DNA of 64,000 nucleotides from Burkholderiaceae bacterium (GCA_017848435.1 JAFEHU010000083.1:51975-115974), one strand, 5' to 3'. Shown: positions 9,220-17,817, counted from the stretch's first letter. The notes: generated by a model not told the origin, from the sequence alone. Numbers and translations: made by a program.

Positions 9220-10827
9220 TCAAAGCCCGGCGCGCGCGGTGGCCAAGCCCGCACGGTGGCCGAGGGTGAAGGCCTCTTCAAACACCGAATACCCGGCCAG
9301 GTCGCTGTGCGCCAGCCACAGCCGTTGCCAGGCGTCGGCTGGGCGGTCGCGCAGCGCCTGCAGCGCGGCGCTGGTGCGGGTGCCGGGCACCGGGATGGCC
9401 ATGGCGTGGCCGTAGCGGGTGATGTCCATGCGGCTGGCTTTGGCGCCCAGGTCGGGGTGGGCGGTGCGCAGTTCGCGCAGGGCCTCGTCGCGCCAGTGGG
9501 TCCAGGGCTGTTCCAGCAGGGCGCGGCGGCCGTCGGGCATGTCGCCCAGCGCGCGGTACCAGGTCAGCACGGTGGCGCCGGGTACGGGGCGCAGGCTCTG
9601 GTGCATCGCGTCCACATAGCCCAGGCCCTGGCTGCCGTAGAGCACGTTGTCCCAGCTGGGCGGGGCGCCAGGCCGGTCGTGCAGCGGCGCGCGCAGGTGG
9701 ATGTTGGCGACCAGCCAGGGCGCGTACTGCGCTTGCGCGGCGGCGCGGCGCACCGCGTCGGACGGCTCGGCCAGCACCCGCGCGGCCACGAACAGCGGCA
9801 GTGCGACGATGGCGCGCTCGGCCCGCCAGCGTTCGGTCTGGCCGGTGGCTTCGACCACCGCGTCCACCTCGACGCCATGCCGGTGGCTGGCAATGCGCGT
9901 AACGGTGCGGCCGGTGCGCAGGCGATCGCCCAGTGGGGTGGCCAGCCGGCGGGTGAGCCAGCCGTTGCCATCGGGCCAGGTGAGAACGCCGCCGTCGTGC
10001 GCCACAGGGTCGGTGTGGGGCTCGGTGCCGGGGGCATGGAAGCCGTGGCGGCTGGCAAAGTAGTGCAGGCCGGCCCAGGCCGACACGCGGGCGATGCCGG
10101 CGCCGTAGTCGTCGCGGCAGCAGTAGCCCAGGTACCAGCGCAGGTGGGTGTCGGTGAGGTCGTGTTGGTCCAGCCATGCTTCAAAAGTCATAGCATCCAA
10201 AGAAGCCTGCACTAAGGCTGGCGGCACTTTTGATATTGGAATGGTGTATTTGGCCGCTGTGGAGGCCTGCTGAACGGTTTCGGCGAAGCGCCGGTACTGC
10301 GCCAGCGTGGCCTCGCCCACGCCCTGCAGCGGCAGCAGGCCTTCCTGCCATTCGTCCTGGAAGAACAGGCGCTCCTGCGGGCTGTGGCACAGCGTGCGCT
10401 CGTCGTAGGCCCAGCGGCCGGCCACACGCTGGCGCAGGCCGAGTTCTTCCAGCAGGTCTTGCACCTCGCGGGCGTTGTCGCCGGGCACCGGCAAATAATG
10501 CGCGCCGAGCGGGCAGGCGATGCCACCCACCTGCCCACCCCGGCTGTTGCCGCCGGCCTCGTCTTCCAGCTCCAGCAGGGCCAGGTCGTCCACGCCCTGC
10601 TGCCGCAGCGCACGGGCCGCCGCCAGCCCGGCCACACCACCGCCCAGCACCAGCACGCGGGTGCGGTGGGTGCTGCTGGGGGGTTGCGTCTGTGGGTCGC
10701 GCAGCCGGTGGCCGCGGGTGTGGACGATGCCGGTGAAGGCGCCGTGCAGGGTGTTGCCGTCAGGCGGGGTGCGTTCGCAGCCCAGCAGCGGTAACGCACT
10801 GGCTGCAATGAACGCGCGCCGCTTCAT
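9220..10827 (-). CDS. FAD-dependent oxidoreductase/amine-oxidase-like protein with Tat-lipoprotein leader
   Basis: A 535-residue flavoprotein. The N-terminus MKRRAFIAASALPLLGC looks like a twin-arginine signal with a lipobox (Cys17), so it probably acts folded and membrane-tethered outside the cytoplasm. The dinucleotide-binding motif VLVLGGGVAGLAAARAL is at about residues 58-74, followed by LELEDEAGGNSRG as in NAD(P)-binding amine oxidases and phytoene-desaturase-like proteins. A conserved C-terminal FAD segment is not obvious to me. It is the fifth gene of the SPFH-DUF4178-DUF350-spermidine synthase run, so a polyamine or related amine is a reasonable but unproven substrate. About residues 199-213 are encoded by an AT-rich repeat-like stretch. 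The start is the ATG that gives the signal peptide. Confidence 0.85.
   Translation of the reverse strand: MKRRAFIAASALPLLGCERTPPDGNTLHGAFTGIVHTRGHRLRDPQTQPPSSTHRTRVLVLGGGVAGLAAARALRQQGVDDLALLELEDEAGGNSRGGQVGGIACPLGAHYLPVPGDNAREVQDLLEELGLRQRVAGRWAYDERTLCHSPQERLFFQDEWQEGLLPLQGVGEATLAQYRRFAETVQQASTAAKYTIPISKVPPALVQASLDAMTFEAWLDQHDLTDTHLRWYLGYCCRDDYGAGIARVSAWAGLHYFASRHGFHAPGTEPHTDPVAHDGGVLTWPDGNGWLTRRLATPLGDRLRTGRTVTRIASHRHGVEVDAVVEATGQTERWRAERAIVALPLFVAARVLAEPSDAVRRAAAQAQYAPWLVANIHLRAPLHDRPGAPPSWDNVLYGSQGLGYVDAMHQSLRPVPGATVLTWYRALGDMPDGRRALLEQPWTHWRDEALRELRTAHPDLGAKASRMDITRYGHAMAIPVPGTRTSAALQALRDRPADAWQRLWLAHSDLAGYSVFEEAFTLGHRAGLATARAGL
10187..10230 (-). repeat. AT-rich repeat-like stretch inside the FAD oxidoreductase gene
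   Basis: On the minus strand the order CCTTAGTGCAGGCTT, short spacer, ATGCTATGACTTTTGA follows the intergenic family (CCTCAGTG-AGGCTGGC...TTCAGCTAT). It is read in frame as ALVQASLDAMTF. The copy is divergent, so membership is a judgement. Confidence 0.45.
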
Positions 10828-10830
10828 GGC

Positions 10831-10905
10831 ACCCCCACGCTTCCGCACTTCGTGCGGTCGCTGCCCCCCGAGGGGGCTGTCGCACCTGGGGGTGGCCCGG
10901 CGGTG
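10831..10905 (+). repeat. GC-rich dispersed repeat, copy 2
   Basis: Fills the 79-base gap between the membrane spermidine-synthase gene and the FAD oxidoreductase gene. It has the core CTGCCCCCCGAGGGGGC and a diverged GGTGGCCCGGCGG flank. It sits within a codirectional run, so it does not simply mark operon ends. Confidence 0.8.
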
Positions 10906-10906
10906 C

Positions 10907-12475
10907 TCAATGCGCCACCTTGCCCCATTCCTGCTCGTAGCTGTGCACCAGCACCTGGTTCGAGAGGCGGTTGACGTCGGTGGGCACGCGCGCCATGTCG
11001 AGCGGAAAGTCGAACAGCAGTGGCAGCGTCTGGGTATTGAGGTAGCGCAGGCCGGCGGGCAGCGTGGTGGGCAGGCGAAACGGCCGCCGGCTGGCGACCA
11101 CAAAGCCCCATTCGCCAAAGCTGGGCACGTTGGCGTGGTAGGGCGCGGTGCGCAGGCCGACCGATTCCATCGTGCCCACCACCGTCCAGTAGCTGGTGCG
11201 TGCCACCAGCGGCGAGGTGGTCTGCACCACCGCGTAGCCACTGGCCGCCAGCCGCCGGTCGAGCAGCGCGTAGAACGCGTTGGTGTAGAGCTTGCCGATG
11301 GAAAAGTTGGTCGGGTCGGGGAAGTCGACAATGACCACGTCAAAGGTGTCGGTGCCGCTCTCCAGCCAGCCGAATGCGTCGGCGTTGACGACCTTGACCT
11401 TCGGCGACGCGAGCGCGTTGGCATTCAGCTGCACGAGCGCCGGCTGGCGCGCAAACAGCGTGGTCATTGCCGGGTCCAGCTCCACCAGCGTGACGCTCTC
11501 TACGCTCGGGTACTTGAGCACTTCGCGCACCGCCATGCCGTCGCCCCCTCCCAGCACGGCCACTTTCTTGGGTGCGCCGTGGGCGGCCATCACCGGGTGC
11601 ACCAGCGCCTCGTGGTAGCGGTACTCGTCGCGTTCGGCGAACTGCAGGTTGCCGTTCAGGTACAGCCGGTGGCCGCCGTGTGCGGCGTTTTTGGTGACCA
11701 CGATGCGCTGGTACGGCGAGGTGGCGGTGAAGACGATGCGGTCCTGGTAGAAGCGGTCTTCGGCCCAGCTGGTCAGTGTGGCGGCACCGGCAAAACCCGC
11801 CAGCAGCAGCGCCAGCACGCCCGCGCAGGCCAGCGCGTGCGCGCCGAAGTGCCGCAGCTCGTGCCGGAACAGCCACAGCGCCCACACCGCCACGGCGGCG
11901 TTCATCAGCCCGAACAGCAGCCCGGTACGCACCAGCCCGAGGGTGGGCACCAGCAGCAGCGGGAACGCCAGCGACACGGCCAGCGCGCCGAGGTAGTCGA
12001 AGGTCAGCACCTGCGAGACCAGGTCTTTCAGCACCACGTGCCGCTTCAGGATGCGCATCACCAGCGGAATTTCCAGCCCCACCAGCGTGCCGGTCAGCAG
12101 CACACCGCCGTAGAGCAGCAGCCGGAACGCGCCCGGCGCATGGGCGTTGGCCAGGAACAGCACCGCCGGCAACAGGCCCCCCACCAGCGCCACCAGCAGC
12201 TCGATGCGCAGGAAGTGCGCCGGCAACTGCCGCTCAAAAAACCGCGACAGCCACGAGCCAATGCCCATGGCGAACAAATAGGTGCCAATGACGGTGGAGA
12301 ACTGCAGCACCGAGTCCCCCAGCACGTACGACGCCAGCGCCGCCGCCACCAGCTCGTAGACCAGCCCGCACGCGGCCACGACGAAGACGCTGGCCAGCAG
12401 CGCGATCTCGATGGGTTGGGGGGAGACGCGAGAAGGTGTATTCAAGGTGTGCTCAGGGTTTGGCCCTGCACCCAA
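10907..12475 (-). CDS. Membrane-anchored spermidine synthase-like aminopropyltransferase
   Basis: About 520 residues: roughly seven hydrophobic membrane segments (first ~220 residues), then a soluble spermidine-synthase/methyltransferase-fold domain. That domain contains SPYQRIVVTK, LYLNGNLQFAERDEYRYHE, the SAM-site motif VAVLGGGDGMAVREVLKYP, the acidic VTLVELDPAM and VVIVDFPDPT (proton-acceptor region). These are the motifs of polyamine aminopropyltransferases. The expected reaction is transfer of an aminopropyl group from decarboxylated SAM at the membrane. The acceptor is unknown. No ATG opens the frame: TTG 12475 gives the longest product and TTG 12445 (MNTPSRV) is equally plausible. It follows the DUF350 gene by 9 bases. 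Confidence 0.88.
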   Translation of the reverse strand: MGAGPNPEHTLNTPSRVSPQPIEIALLASVFVVAACGLVYELVAAALASYVLGDSVLQFSTVIGTYLFAMGIGSWLSRFFERQLPAHFLRIELLVALVGGLLPAVLFLANAHAPGAFRLLLYGGVLLTGTLVGLEIPLVMRILKRHVVLKDLVSQVLTFDYLGALAVSLAFPLLLVPTLGLVRTGLLFGLMNAAVAVWALWLFRHELRHFGAHALACAGVLALLLAGFAGAATLTSWAEDRFYQDRIVFTATSPYQRIVVTKNAAHGGHRLYLNGNLQFAERDEYRYHEALVHPVMAAHGAPKKVAVLGGGDGMAVREVLKYPSVESVTLVELDPAMTTLFARQPALVQLNANALASPKVKVVNADAFGWLESGTDTFDVVIVDFPDPTNFSIGKLYTNAFYALLDRRLAASGYAVVQTTSPLVARTSYWTVVGTMESVGLRTAPYHANVPSFGEWGFVVASRRPFRLPTTLPAGLRYLNTQTLPLLFDFPLDMARVPTDVNRLSNQVLVHSYEQEWGKVAH

Positions 12476-12484
12476 GCAGCCGTG

Positions 12485-12706
12485 TCAACCGTGGATGGCG
12501 GCGGCCACGATGATGGAGATGCCCAGGCACATCGCCGCCACCACCATGCCGAGGGCGCGGTTCTGCTTCTCGACGATCTCTTCCCACAGGTTGTAGGGCG
12601 TGATCTTGTCGATGATGATGAAGCTGATCCAGAAGACCAGCACGCCGACCAGCGCGTAGACGATGGAGCCAATGAAGGCGGCCGGTTTGATCCATTCGAT
12701 TTCCAT
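12485..12706 (-). CDS. DUF350 family small membrane protein
   Basis: A 73-residue protein with two hydrophobic helices (about residues 10-32 and 52-70) joined by a short polar loop, ITPYNLWEEIVEKQNRALG. The Asn-Arg-Ala pattern at the start of the second helix is characteristic of DUF350 (YjfL-like) proteins. Function unknown. DUF350 genes recur beside spermidine-synthase-like, SPFH and DUF4178 genes, and this window shows that arrangement. Spacing is 36 bases from the DUF4178 gene and 9 bases to the synthase, consistent with one transcript. Confidence 0.88.
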   Translation of the reverse strand: MEIEWIKPAAFIGSIVYALVGVLVFWISFIIIDKITPYNLWEEIVEKQNRALGMVVAAMCLGISIIVAAAIHG

Positions 12707-12742
12707 GTCACTCTCCTTGTAAAACCTGGTGGGCGAGGGCGC

Positions 12743-14266
12743 TCATTTGTGCCCGCCGCCACCTGAATAACCACCGTACGAGCCGCCCGAACTGCGGTAG
12801 CCGCTGCTGGTGCTGCTGCAGTTCTCGACCTTGGGGTCGCACTGGTCGCAGCGGCTGAGCACGGCCGACAGAACCAGCAGCACCACAAAGATGACGACGA
12901 TGGTGCCCACGCTGAGGCCGGACTTGAAGCTCACCGGCGCGGCGTCGGCACGCTGCAGCAGGTTGGCCTTGTCGGTCATCTTGAAGGCGGTGGCCACCGT
13001 GTGGTGGTCGATCTGGCTGCCGATGGACCAGGTCACCTCGGTCTTGGCGCGCTCCATCGAGAGCAGGCTTTTGCCTTTGGCGAAGTCGCGGTTGAAGGTC
13101 TTCTGCCCGCGTTCCACCTGCCAGTAGAACTCGCCAGCCACGTAGGTGGTTTCGGCGTTGTAGCTGTATTTGAGCGCGTAGCGGCTGCCCAGGTACGTGG
13201 CGTTTTGCTCGGTGGCGTCCAGCGTCGGCGCGCCGGTGGCGGGCTTGACCAGGCTCCAGCCGTCTTCGGCGTCCACCAGGAAGGTGAAGCCCTTGGTCTG
13301 GTTGTAGAGCAGGTATTCGCTCCAGCCAAAGTGCTCGTCAGAGTCGCCCGGCTCGTGGCCCATGCGGTGCTGGAAACCGACCACCTGCCAGGGCACGCCC
13401 TGCAGTTGTCCCTGCGTGCCGAGCGGGATCAGCAGCTGCACCGGTTCGTCCTGCAGCGCGTGGCGCAGCGCGGCGCCGGTGCCCTGGCTCAGGTCGATGA
13501 TGCTGCTGCACGACCTGCAGGTGATGCTTTTGCTGCTGGCCAGCGCCACCTGCACCGGCGCGCCGCAGTTGGGGCAGTCGAACTGCTGGCCTGTGTCGTC
13601 GCGGGCGGACCCGTCGCGCAGGCCTTTGAGCTGCAGGTCGTCGAGGTTGACGGCGCGGCCGAGCGACACCTCGGGCGGTTGGCCCGCCAGCGTCGGCCCG
13701 TAGTCGATGCCCAGCACCTCGCCACCGTCGCTGCGCAGCTCCACCATGGCAAATGGCGCGCCCAGCGGTGGCAGGTGGGGCAGTTCGCCCTCGGCCGCCA
13801 TCAGCGTGACCTGCGCGTTGGAGGCCACCGTGTAGGGCTTGCCGTTGATGGCGGTGGTGGCGCCCACACGGAAGTGTTCGGCCGATGGCAGGTCGCGCTG
13901 GGGGCGCAGCGCGGTGCTGAAGACAAAGGCGCCGTTGTCCTCGCTCAGCACGGCGCTGGTGCCGTCGTCCAGCGCGGCTTCCCATTCGTTCCAGGTGCCG
14001 CCGTCGTAGCGGAACTGCAGCCGGCCGACCAGCGTGAAGCCGGTGTTGTTCCAGCGGCCCGAGGCCATCAGCTGCAGCGTGCTGTAGTCCTTGAAGACAT
14101 CGGCCATCTTGCCGATGCGCGAGAGCGTGTCGCCGTCGCGCACCACCGTGCTGCTGCAGTAGCTGCACACCGCGTGGGTGGACTGCGCGCTGCGGAACAG
14201 CACCGGCGCGCCGCACCCCGGGCAGGCGGCGCGGTAGGCGCGTTGCGGGCTCTCCTCTTGGGCCAT
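12743..14266 (-). CDS. DUF4178 domain protein with two zinc ribbons and a C-terminal membrane segment
   Basis: A 507-residue protein. Zinc-ribbon cysteine pairs occur at the N-terminus (ACPGCGAPV ... VCSYCSS) and again mid-protein (FDCPNCGAPV ... TCRSCSS). Each precedes a DUF4178 beta-rich domain (about residues 55-200 and 275-430, the latter with EYLLYNQTKGFTFLVDAEDG). Near the C-terminus are one strongly hydrophobic helix (SVGTIVVIFVVLLVLSAVL) and a Cys- and Gly-rich tail. The layout suggests a membrane-tethered protein with a cytoplasmic metal-binding body. No enzymatic activity is known for the family. It lies between the SPFH-SHOCT and DUF350 genes with 36-base gaps on both sides. Confidence 0.88.
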   Translation of the reverse strand: MAQEESPQRAYRAACPGCGAPVLFRSAQSTHAVCSYCSSTVVRDGDTLSRIGKMADVFKDYSTLQLMASGRWNNTGFTLVGRLQFRYDGGTWNEWEAALDDGTSAVLSEDNGAFVFSTALRPQRDLPSAEHFRVGATTAINGKPYTVASNAQVTLMAAEGELPHLPPLGAPFAMVELRSDGGEVLGIDYGPTLAGQPPEVSLGRAVNLDDLQLKGLRDGSARDDTGQQFDCPNCGAPVQVALASSKSITCRSCSSIIDLSQGTGAALRHALQDEPVQLLIPLGTQGQLQGVPWQVVGFQHRMGHEPGDSDEHFGWSEYLLYNQTKGFTFLVDAEDGWSLVKPATGAPTLDATEQNATYLGSRYALKYSYNAETTYVAGEFYWQVERGQKTFNRDFAKGKSLLSMERAKTEVTWSIGSQIDHHTVATAFKMTDKANLLQRADAAPVSFKSGLSVGTIVVIFVVLLVLSAVLSRCDQCDPKVENCSSTSSGYRSSGGSYGGYSGGGGHK

Positions 14267-14302
14267 TCGGCGCTTTTATTGTTCTTGCCGACGCGAGACG
14301 GG

Positions 14303-15343
14303 TCAGATCAGCTTCTTCAGCAGCTCCGCTTTCTTCGCGTCAAATTCTTCCTGCGTCAGGATGCCCTTGGTTTTCAGGTCGCCGAGCTTCTCCAGCGTGG
14401 CCATGATCTCGTCGGGTTGGATGCCCACGCTGGCCGCGGCGGCCGGCGCAGCGGTGCCGGCACCGCTCAGCCCCTGGCTCAGGTTTTGCGCCAGCACCTG
14501 GCCCAGCGCCACGCCGGCGCCCAGGCCCATGGCGTCCCCGGCAATGCCGCCGCCACCGTTGCCCGCGCCTTCGGCGAACTTGGGAATGGCCTGCGCCGTC
14601 TGGTACTGCATGAACTTGCCCATGTCCTGGCCGACCATGCCCATGCCGATCTTCTGGTCCAGGATTTTCTGCAGCTCTTCCGGCAGCGAGACGTTCTGCA
14701 CCGTCATGCCCTCCAGCTGCAGGCCGATCTTGGTGAAGGCCGGTGTCAGCTCGGTGCTGAGCGCCTGTGCAAAAGCCAGCTGGTTGGCCGCCAGGTCCAG
14801 AAAAGGGATCTGGCTTGACGCGATGGCGTTGGAAATGTTCTGCAGCACCAGGCCGCGCAGCTGGCCGTCCAGGTCGGCCACGGTGTAGCGCTCGCGTGTG
14901 CCGGAGATTTCGGTGTGGAACAGCTTGGGGTCGGCCACGCGGAAGCTGTAGTTGCCAAAAGCCCGCAACCGCACCGCGCCAAAGTCCTTGTCGCGGATGG
15001 TGATGGGCTGGGGCGTGCCCCACTTCTGGTCCACCTGTTGGCGCGTGCTGAAGAAGTAGACGTCGCTCTTGAACGGGGACTCGAAGAGCTTGTCCCAGTT
15101 CTTCAGGTAGGTCAGCACCGGCAGCGTCTGTGTGGTCAGCTTGTGGGTGCCGGGGCCAAACACGTCGGCCACCTTGCCTTCGTTGACGAACACCGCCATC
15201 TGCGATTCGCGCACGGTGAGCGAGGCGCCGTTCTGGATTTCCATCTCCGCCATCGGGAAGCGCCAGGCCAGCGTGCCGTCGTCGTCCTCGGTCCACTGGA
15301 TGATGTCAATGAACTGTTTCTTGATGAAATCCATCAGTGCCAT
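14303..15343 (-). CDS. SPFH (band 7) protein with C-terminal SHOCT motif
   Basis: A 346-residue protein. The N-terminal two-thirds is an SPFH/virion-core-like domain without an obvious transmembrane anchor (GASLTVRESQMAVFVNEGK near the start and VRLRAFGNYSFRVADP in the middle). A Gly/Ala-rich linker follows (about residues 265-310). The end is a SHOCT bihelix (LEKLGDLKTKGILTQEEFDAKKAELL), a short oligomerisation or membrane-associated module. It is first gene of the putative seven-gene run leading to tamAB. The ATG has a good ribosome site (AGGGAG, 7 bases upstream). Such proteins scaffold membrane complexes. The specific role here is inferred from neighbours only. Confidence 0.9.
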   Translation of the reverse strand: MALMDFIKKQFIDIIQWTEDDDGTLAWRFPMAEMEIQNGASLTVRESQMAVFVNEGKVADVFGPGTHKLTTQTLPVLTYLKNWDKLFESPFKSDVYFFSTRQQVDQKWGTPQPITIRDKDFGAVRLRAFGNYSFRVADPKLFHTEISGTRERYTVADLDGQLRGLVLQNISNAIASSQIPFLDLAANQLAFAQALSTELTPAFTKIGLQLEGMTVQNVSLPEELQKILDQKIGMGMVGQDMGKFMQYQTAQAIPKFAEGAGNGGGGIAGDAMGLGAGVALGQVLAQNLSQGLSGAGTAAPAAAASVGIQPDEIMATLEKLGDLKTKGILTQEEFDAKKAELLKKLI

Positions 15344-15424
15344 GGCGCGCTCCCTGTTGTTGCTGTGAGGTTGACCCGAAAAGATGATACCTGCGCCGAG
15401 GTGGTCTGCGTGATGTTGGATAAC

Positions 15425-15475
15425 TGCTATATTTTTAGTAGCTAAATCTCAAGGCTTCACTGAGGTTTTCGAGAG
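15425..15475 (-). repeat. AT-rich Comamonadaceae-type repeat upstream of the SPFH gene
   Basis: On the minus strand: CCTCAGTGAAGCCTTGAG followed by TTTAGCTACTAAAAATATAG. This matches copies at 27672, 39676, 44475 and 47808. It lies about 80 bases ahead of the SPFH start and may overlap its promoter region. Confidence 0.7.
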
Positions 15476-15547
15476 ATGTGTCTTAAAAACAGGCCGATGG
15501 AGTCGTTTTTTTGCCGCGCCACGGCACCCTGCAGACGCTCCGCAGCG

Positions 15548-16156
15548 TCACCATCCCGGCAACATGCGCAGCCGTGGCAAATCAGCGGGTACGTCCACGT
15601 CCCACAGTGTGGGCGCTTCCAACCAGTGCAACCCCTGTGCTGCCAGCCGCACGCGGGTTTGGGCCAGCACCTGGGCGGTGCTCCAGGCCACGCCGTCGAA
15701 CACCGGCCAGCAGGGGGCGCGCAGACCGATCAGCACGTAGCCGCCGTCTTCAGCGGGTTGCAGCACCGCGTCGTGCCCGTCGCGCAGGTGCTGCGCGGCG
15801 GCTTGCAGGTCGGCAGGGGTGAGGGCGGGGCAGTCGGTGCCCACCACCAGCACGGGGCCTGCGGCGGCCTGCACCGCCGCATGCATGCGCTGGCCCAGGT
15901 CACCGGGGTGTTGTGCGGTGCATCGCACACCGGTGCGGGCATGCAGTGCGCGGAAGAAGCGGTGGTGCGGGCCGGGCGCGCAAAACAGCGTGACCGGGCC
16001 CACCTTCGCTTGCTGTGCGGTGTGCAAGATCTGCAGCGTCAGCCGGCGCTGCAACCGGGCGGCACCGGTTGCGCCCAAGGCGGGAATCAGCCGGGTTTTG
16101 GCCAGCCCGGCCACCGGGGCCTTGGCCATGATGGCCACCGCCACAGGCCGGCTCAT
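15548..16156 (-). CDS. DUF2064 / TIGR04282-family glycosyltransferase-like protein
   Basis: A 202-residue cytosolic protein with a nucleotidyltransferase-like fold. Visible motifs are VAVAIMAKAPVAGLAKTRL (the MAKAP.PG.KTRL signature), VLVVGTDCPALTPADL (the GTDCP metal and donor site) and LQPAEDGGYVLIGL. Family databases label it arsenosugar biosynthesis glycosyltransferase. No arsenic gene is nearby, so that label should not be read as function. ATG 16156 overlaps the stop of the next upstream gene (ATGA), and the two are almost always paired, which argues they act together on one glycan or metabolite. Confidence 0.85.
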   Translation of the reverse strand: MSRPVAVAIMAKAPVAGLAKTRLIPALGATGAARLQRRLTLQILHTAQQAKVGPVTLFCAPGPHHRFFRALHARTGVRCTAQHPGDLGQRMHAAVQAAAGPVLVVGTDCPALTPADLQAAAQHLRDGHDAVLQPAEDGGYVLIGLRAPCWPVFDGVAWSTAQVLAQTRVRLAAQGLHWLEAPTLWDVDVPADLPRLRMLPGW

Positions 16157-16869
16157 GGGCTGTCTTTCGGCGGGGACGGTGCGTACCCGTAGCGCCGCGC
16201 CAGTTGCTCGGGGTCGGCACCGAAAAAGTAGGCCAGACGCAGCCGCCACATCAGCACGATGGTGCGCCACAAGCCGTGTTGTTCCCAGCGCCGGCCCGAG
16301 GTGTGGACCTTCTCGCGCAAACAGACCGGGCGGCCGAGCGCCAGCAGCCTTTGGCTGATGGCCACGTCTTCCATCAGCGCGATGGGCGGGAAGCCGCCCA
16401 CCGCGTCAAAGGCCGTGCGGGCCATGAACAAGCCTTGGTCGCCAGTGGCCACGCCCGTGAGGCGCGAGCGGGCGTTCATGCACGCGGCCACCATGCGCAG
16501 GCCGCGCAGTGTGCCGTTGATGTGCACGTCAAAACGGCCCCACACCGCTGGCGGTGTGCCTTGGGTCAGGGCATGGGCGATCAGCATGTCTGCCTGCGGC
16601 GGCAGTACGGTGTCGGCGTGCAGGAACAACAGCCACTGCCCGTGGCTGGCCAGGGCGCCCGCATTCATCTGGTGGGCCCGGCCACGCGGGGCCTGCACCA
16701 CCTGGTCGGCACCGGCACGGGCCAGTGCCGCGGTACCGTCGTGGCTGCCACCGTCCACCACAATGACTTCGGCCCCGCGTGCGCGCAGGGGCGCGAGCGC
16801 GGCCAGCCGCTCGGCCACTTGCGTGGCTTCGTTCAGCACTGGCACCACGATGGACAGCGGGGGATTCAT
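16153..16869 (-). CDS. Family 2 glycosyltransferase, TIGR04283 type
   Basis: A 238-residue GT-A enzyme: LSIVVPVLNEATQVAERL at the N-terminus, VIVVDGGSHDGTAALA for nucleotide binding, and WLLFLHADTVLPP, whose HADT takes the DxD metal site. MEDVAISQRLLALGRP is the acceptor-side ED motif, and the protein ends with a WR.RLAYFFGADPEQLARRY tail typical of TIGR04283. ATG 16869 is chosen because conserved sequence begins two residues later. Translationally coupled to the DUF2064 gene. Substrates unknown. Confidence 0.88.
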   Translation of the reverse strand: MNPPLSIVVPVLNEATQVAERLAALAPLRARGAEVIVVDGGSHDGTAALARAGADQVVQAPRGRAHQMNAGALASHGQWLLFLHADTVLPPQADMLIAHALTQGTPPAVWGRFDVHINGTLRGLRMVAACMNARSRLTGVATGDQGLFMARTAFDAVGGFPPIALMEDVAISQRLLALGRPVCLREKVHTSGRRWEQHGLWRTIVLMWRLRLAYFFGADPEQLARRYGYAPSPPKDSP

Positions 16870-16941
16870 GTTGGCCTGGAGGGGTCGCGGCATACTAGCG
16901 CACGGGCAGGGCATGGGCTTGCCGCAACCAGGAGTGCAGCG

Positions 16942-17817
16942 GTGACAGACGGTATAGCAATCGGCGTGATGGGTGGCAGCGGCCTGTACACGATGGAGGG
17001 GCTCACCGATGTGCAGGAGCACGTCGTCACCACCCCGTTCGGCGCGCCGTCGGACGCGATCCTGACCGGCAAGCTCAACGGTGTGCCGGTGGCTTTTCTG
17101 GCCCGCCATGGCCGCAGCCACAGCCTGATTCCGACCGAAATTCCGTTCCGTGCCAACATCTATGCGCTGAAGACGCTGGGCGTGCGCTACCTGATGTCGG
17201 TGTCGGCCGTGGGTTCGATGAAAGAACACATCGCGCCGCTCGACATGGTGCTGCCCGACCAGTTCATCGACCAGACGCGCCAGCGCCAGAACACCTTCTT
17301 TGGCCAGGGCGCGGTGGCGCATGTGTCGATGGCCGATCCGGTGTGCAACGTGCTGGGCGGTGTGATGGCCGAGGCGTTTGCCGACGCCAGCATCGACGGC
17401 ATCAGCCTGCACCGTGGCGGCGCCTATGTGTGCATTGAAGGCCCGGCGTTTTCGCCGCGTGCCGAGTCGCAGGTGTTCCGCAGCATGGGCGCCAGCGTCA
17501 TTGGCATGACCAACATGCCCGAGGCGCGGCTGGCACGCGAGGCCGAAATGGCCTACGCCACGCTGGCGCTGGTGACCGACTTCGACTGCTGGCACCCGCA
17601 CCAGGCCTGCGTGACGGCCGAGCTGGCGATCGCCAACTTGCGCGTCAATGCCGAGCGTGCACAGCAGGTGCTGCGCGGCGCGATTGCCCGCCTGGCGCGG
17701 GACCAGCCGGCATCGCCCGCGCACAACGCGCTGGCGTCGGCATTGGTCACACCGCCGGCCGCGATGGCGCCTGCGGTGCAAGAGCGGCTGCAGGCGCTGG
17801 TTGCCCGCTACCGCTGA
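16942..17817 (+). CDS. mtnP: Methylthioadenosine/S-methyl-5'-thioinosine phosphorylase (PNP family)
   Basis: Phosphorolyses the 5'-methylthio nucleoside left over from aminopropyl transfer, feeding purine and methionine salvage. The 291-residue product has the MTAP-type core: GVMGGSGLYTMEGL, FLARHGRSHSLIPTEIPFRANI, the purine-site VCIEGPAFSPRAESQ and MTNMPEARLAREAEM, then VTDFDCW. The GTG start at 16942 has GGAG seven bases upstream. An internal ATG (16969) is less likely. Because SpeD and a spermidine-synthase-like enzyme are in the same window, MTA clearance is a fitting job. Sequence alone does not let me choose between adenosine and inosine preference. Confidence 0.87.
   Translation: MTDGIAIGVMGGSGLYTMEGLTDVQEHVVTTPFGAPSDAILTGKLNGVPVAFLARHGRSHSLIPTEIPFRANIYALKTLGVRYLMSVSAVGSMKEHIAPLDMVLPDQFIDQTRQRQNTFFGQGAVAHVSMADPVCNVLGGVMAEAFADASIDGISLHRGGAYVCIEGPAFSPRAESQVFRSMGASVIGMTNMPEARLAREAEMAYATLALVTDFDCWHPHQACVTAELAIANLRVNAERAQQVLRGAIARLARDQPASPAHNALASALVTPPAAMAPAVQERLQALVARYR

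Noticed and set aside
15548..16869. Arsenosugar biosynthesis as the function of the glycosyltransferase pair
   Set aside because: This is only a family label. Nothing else in the window relates to arsenic.
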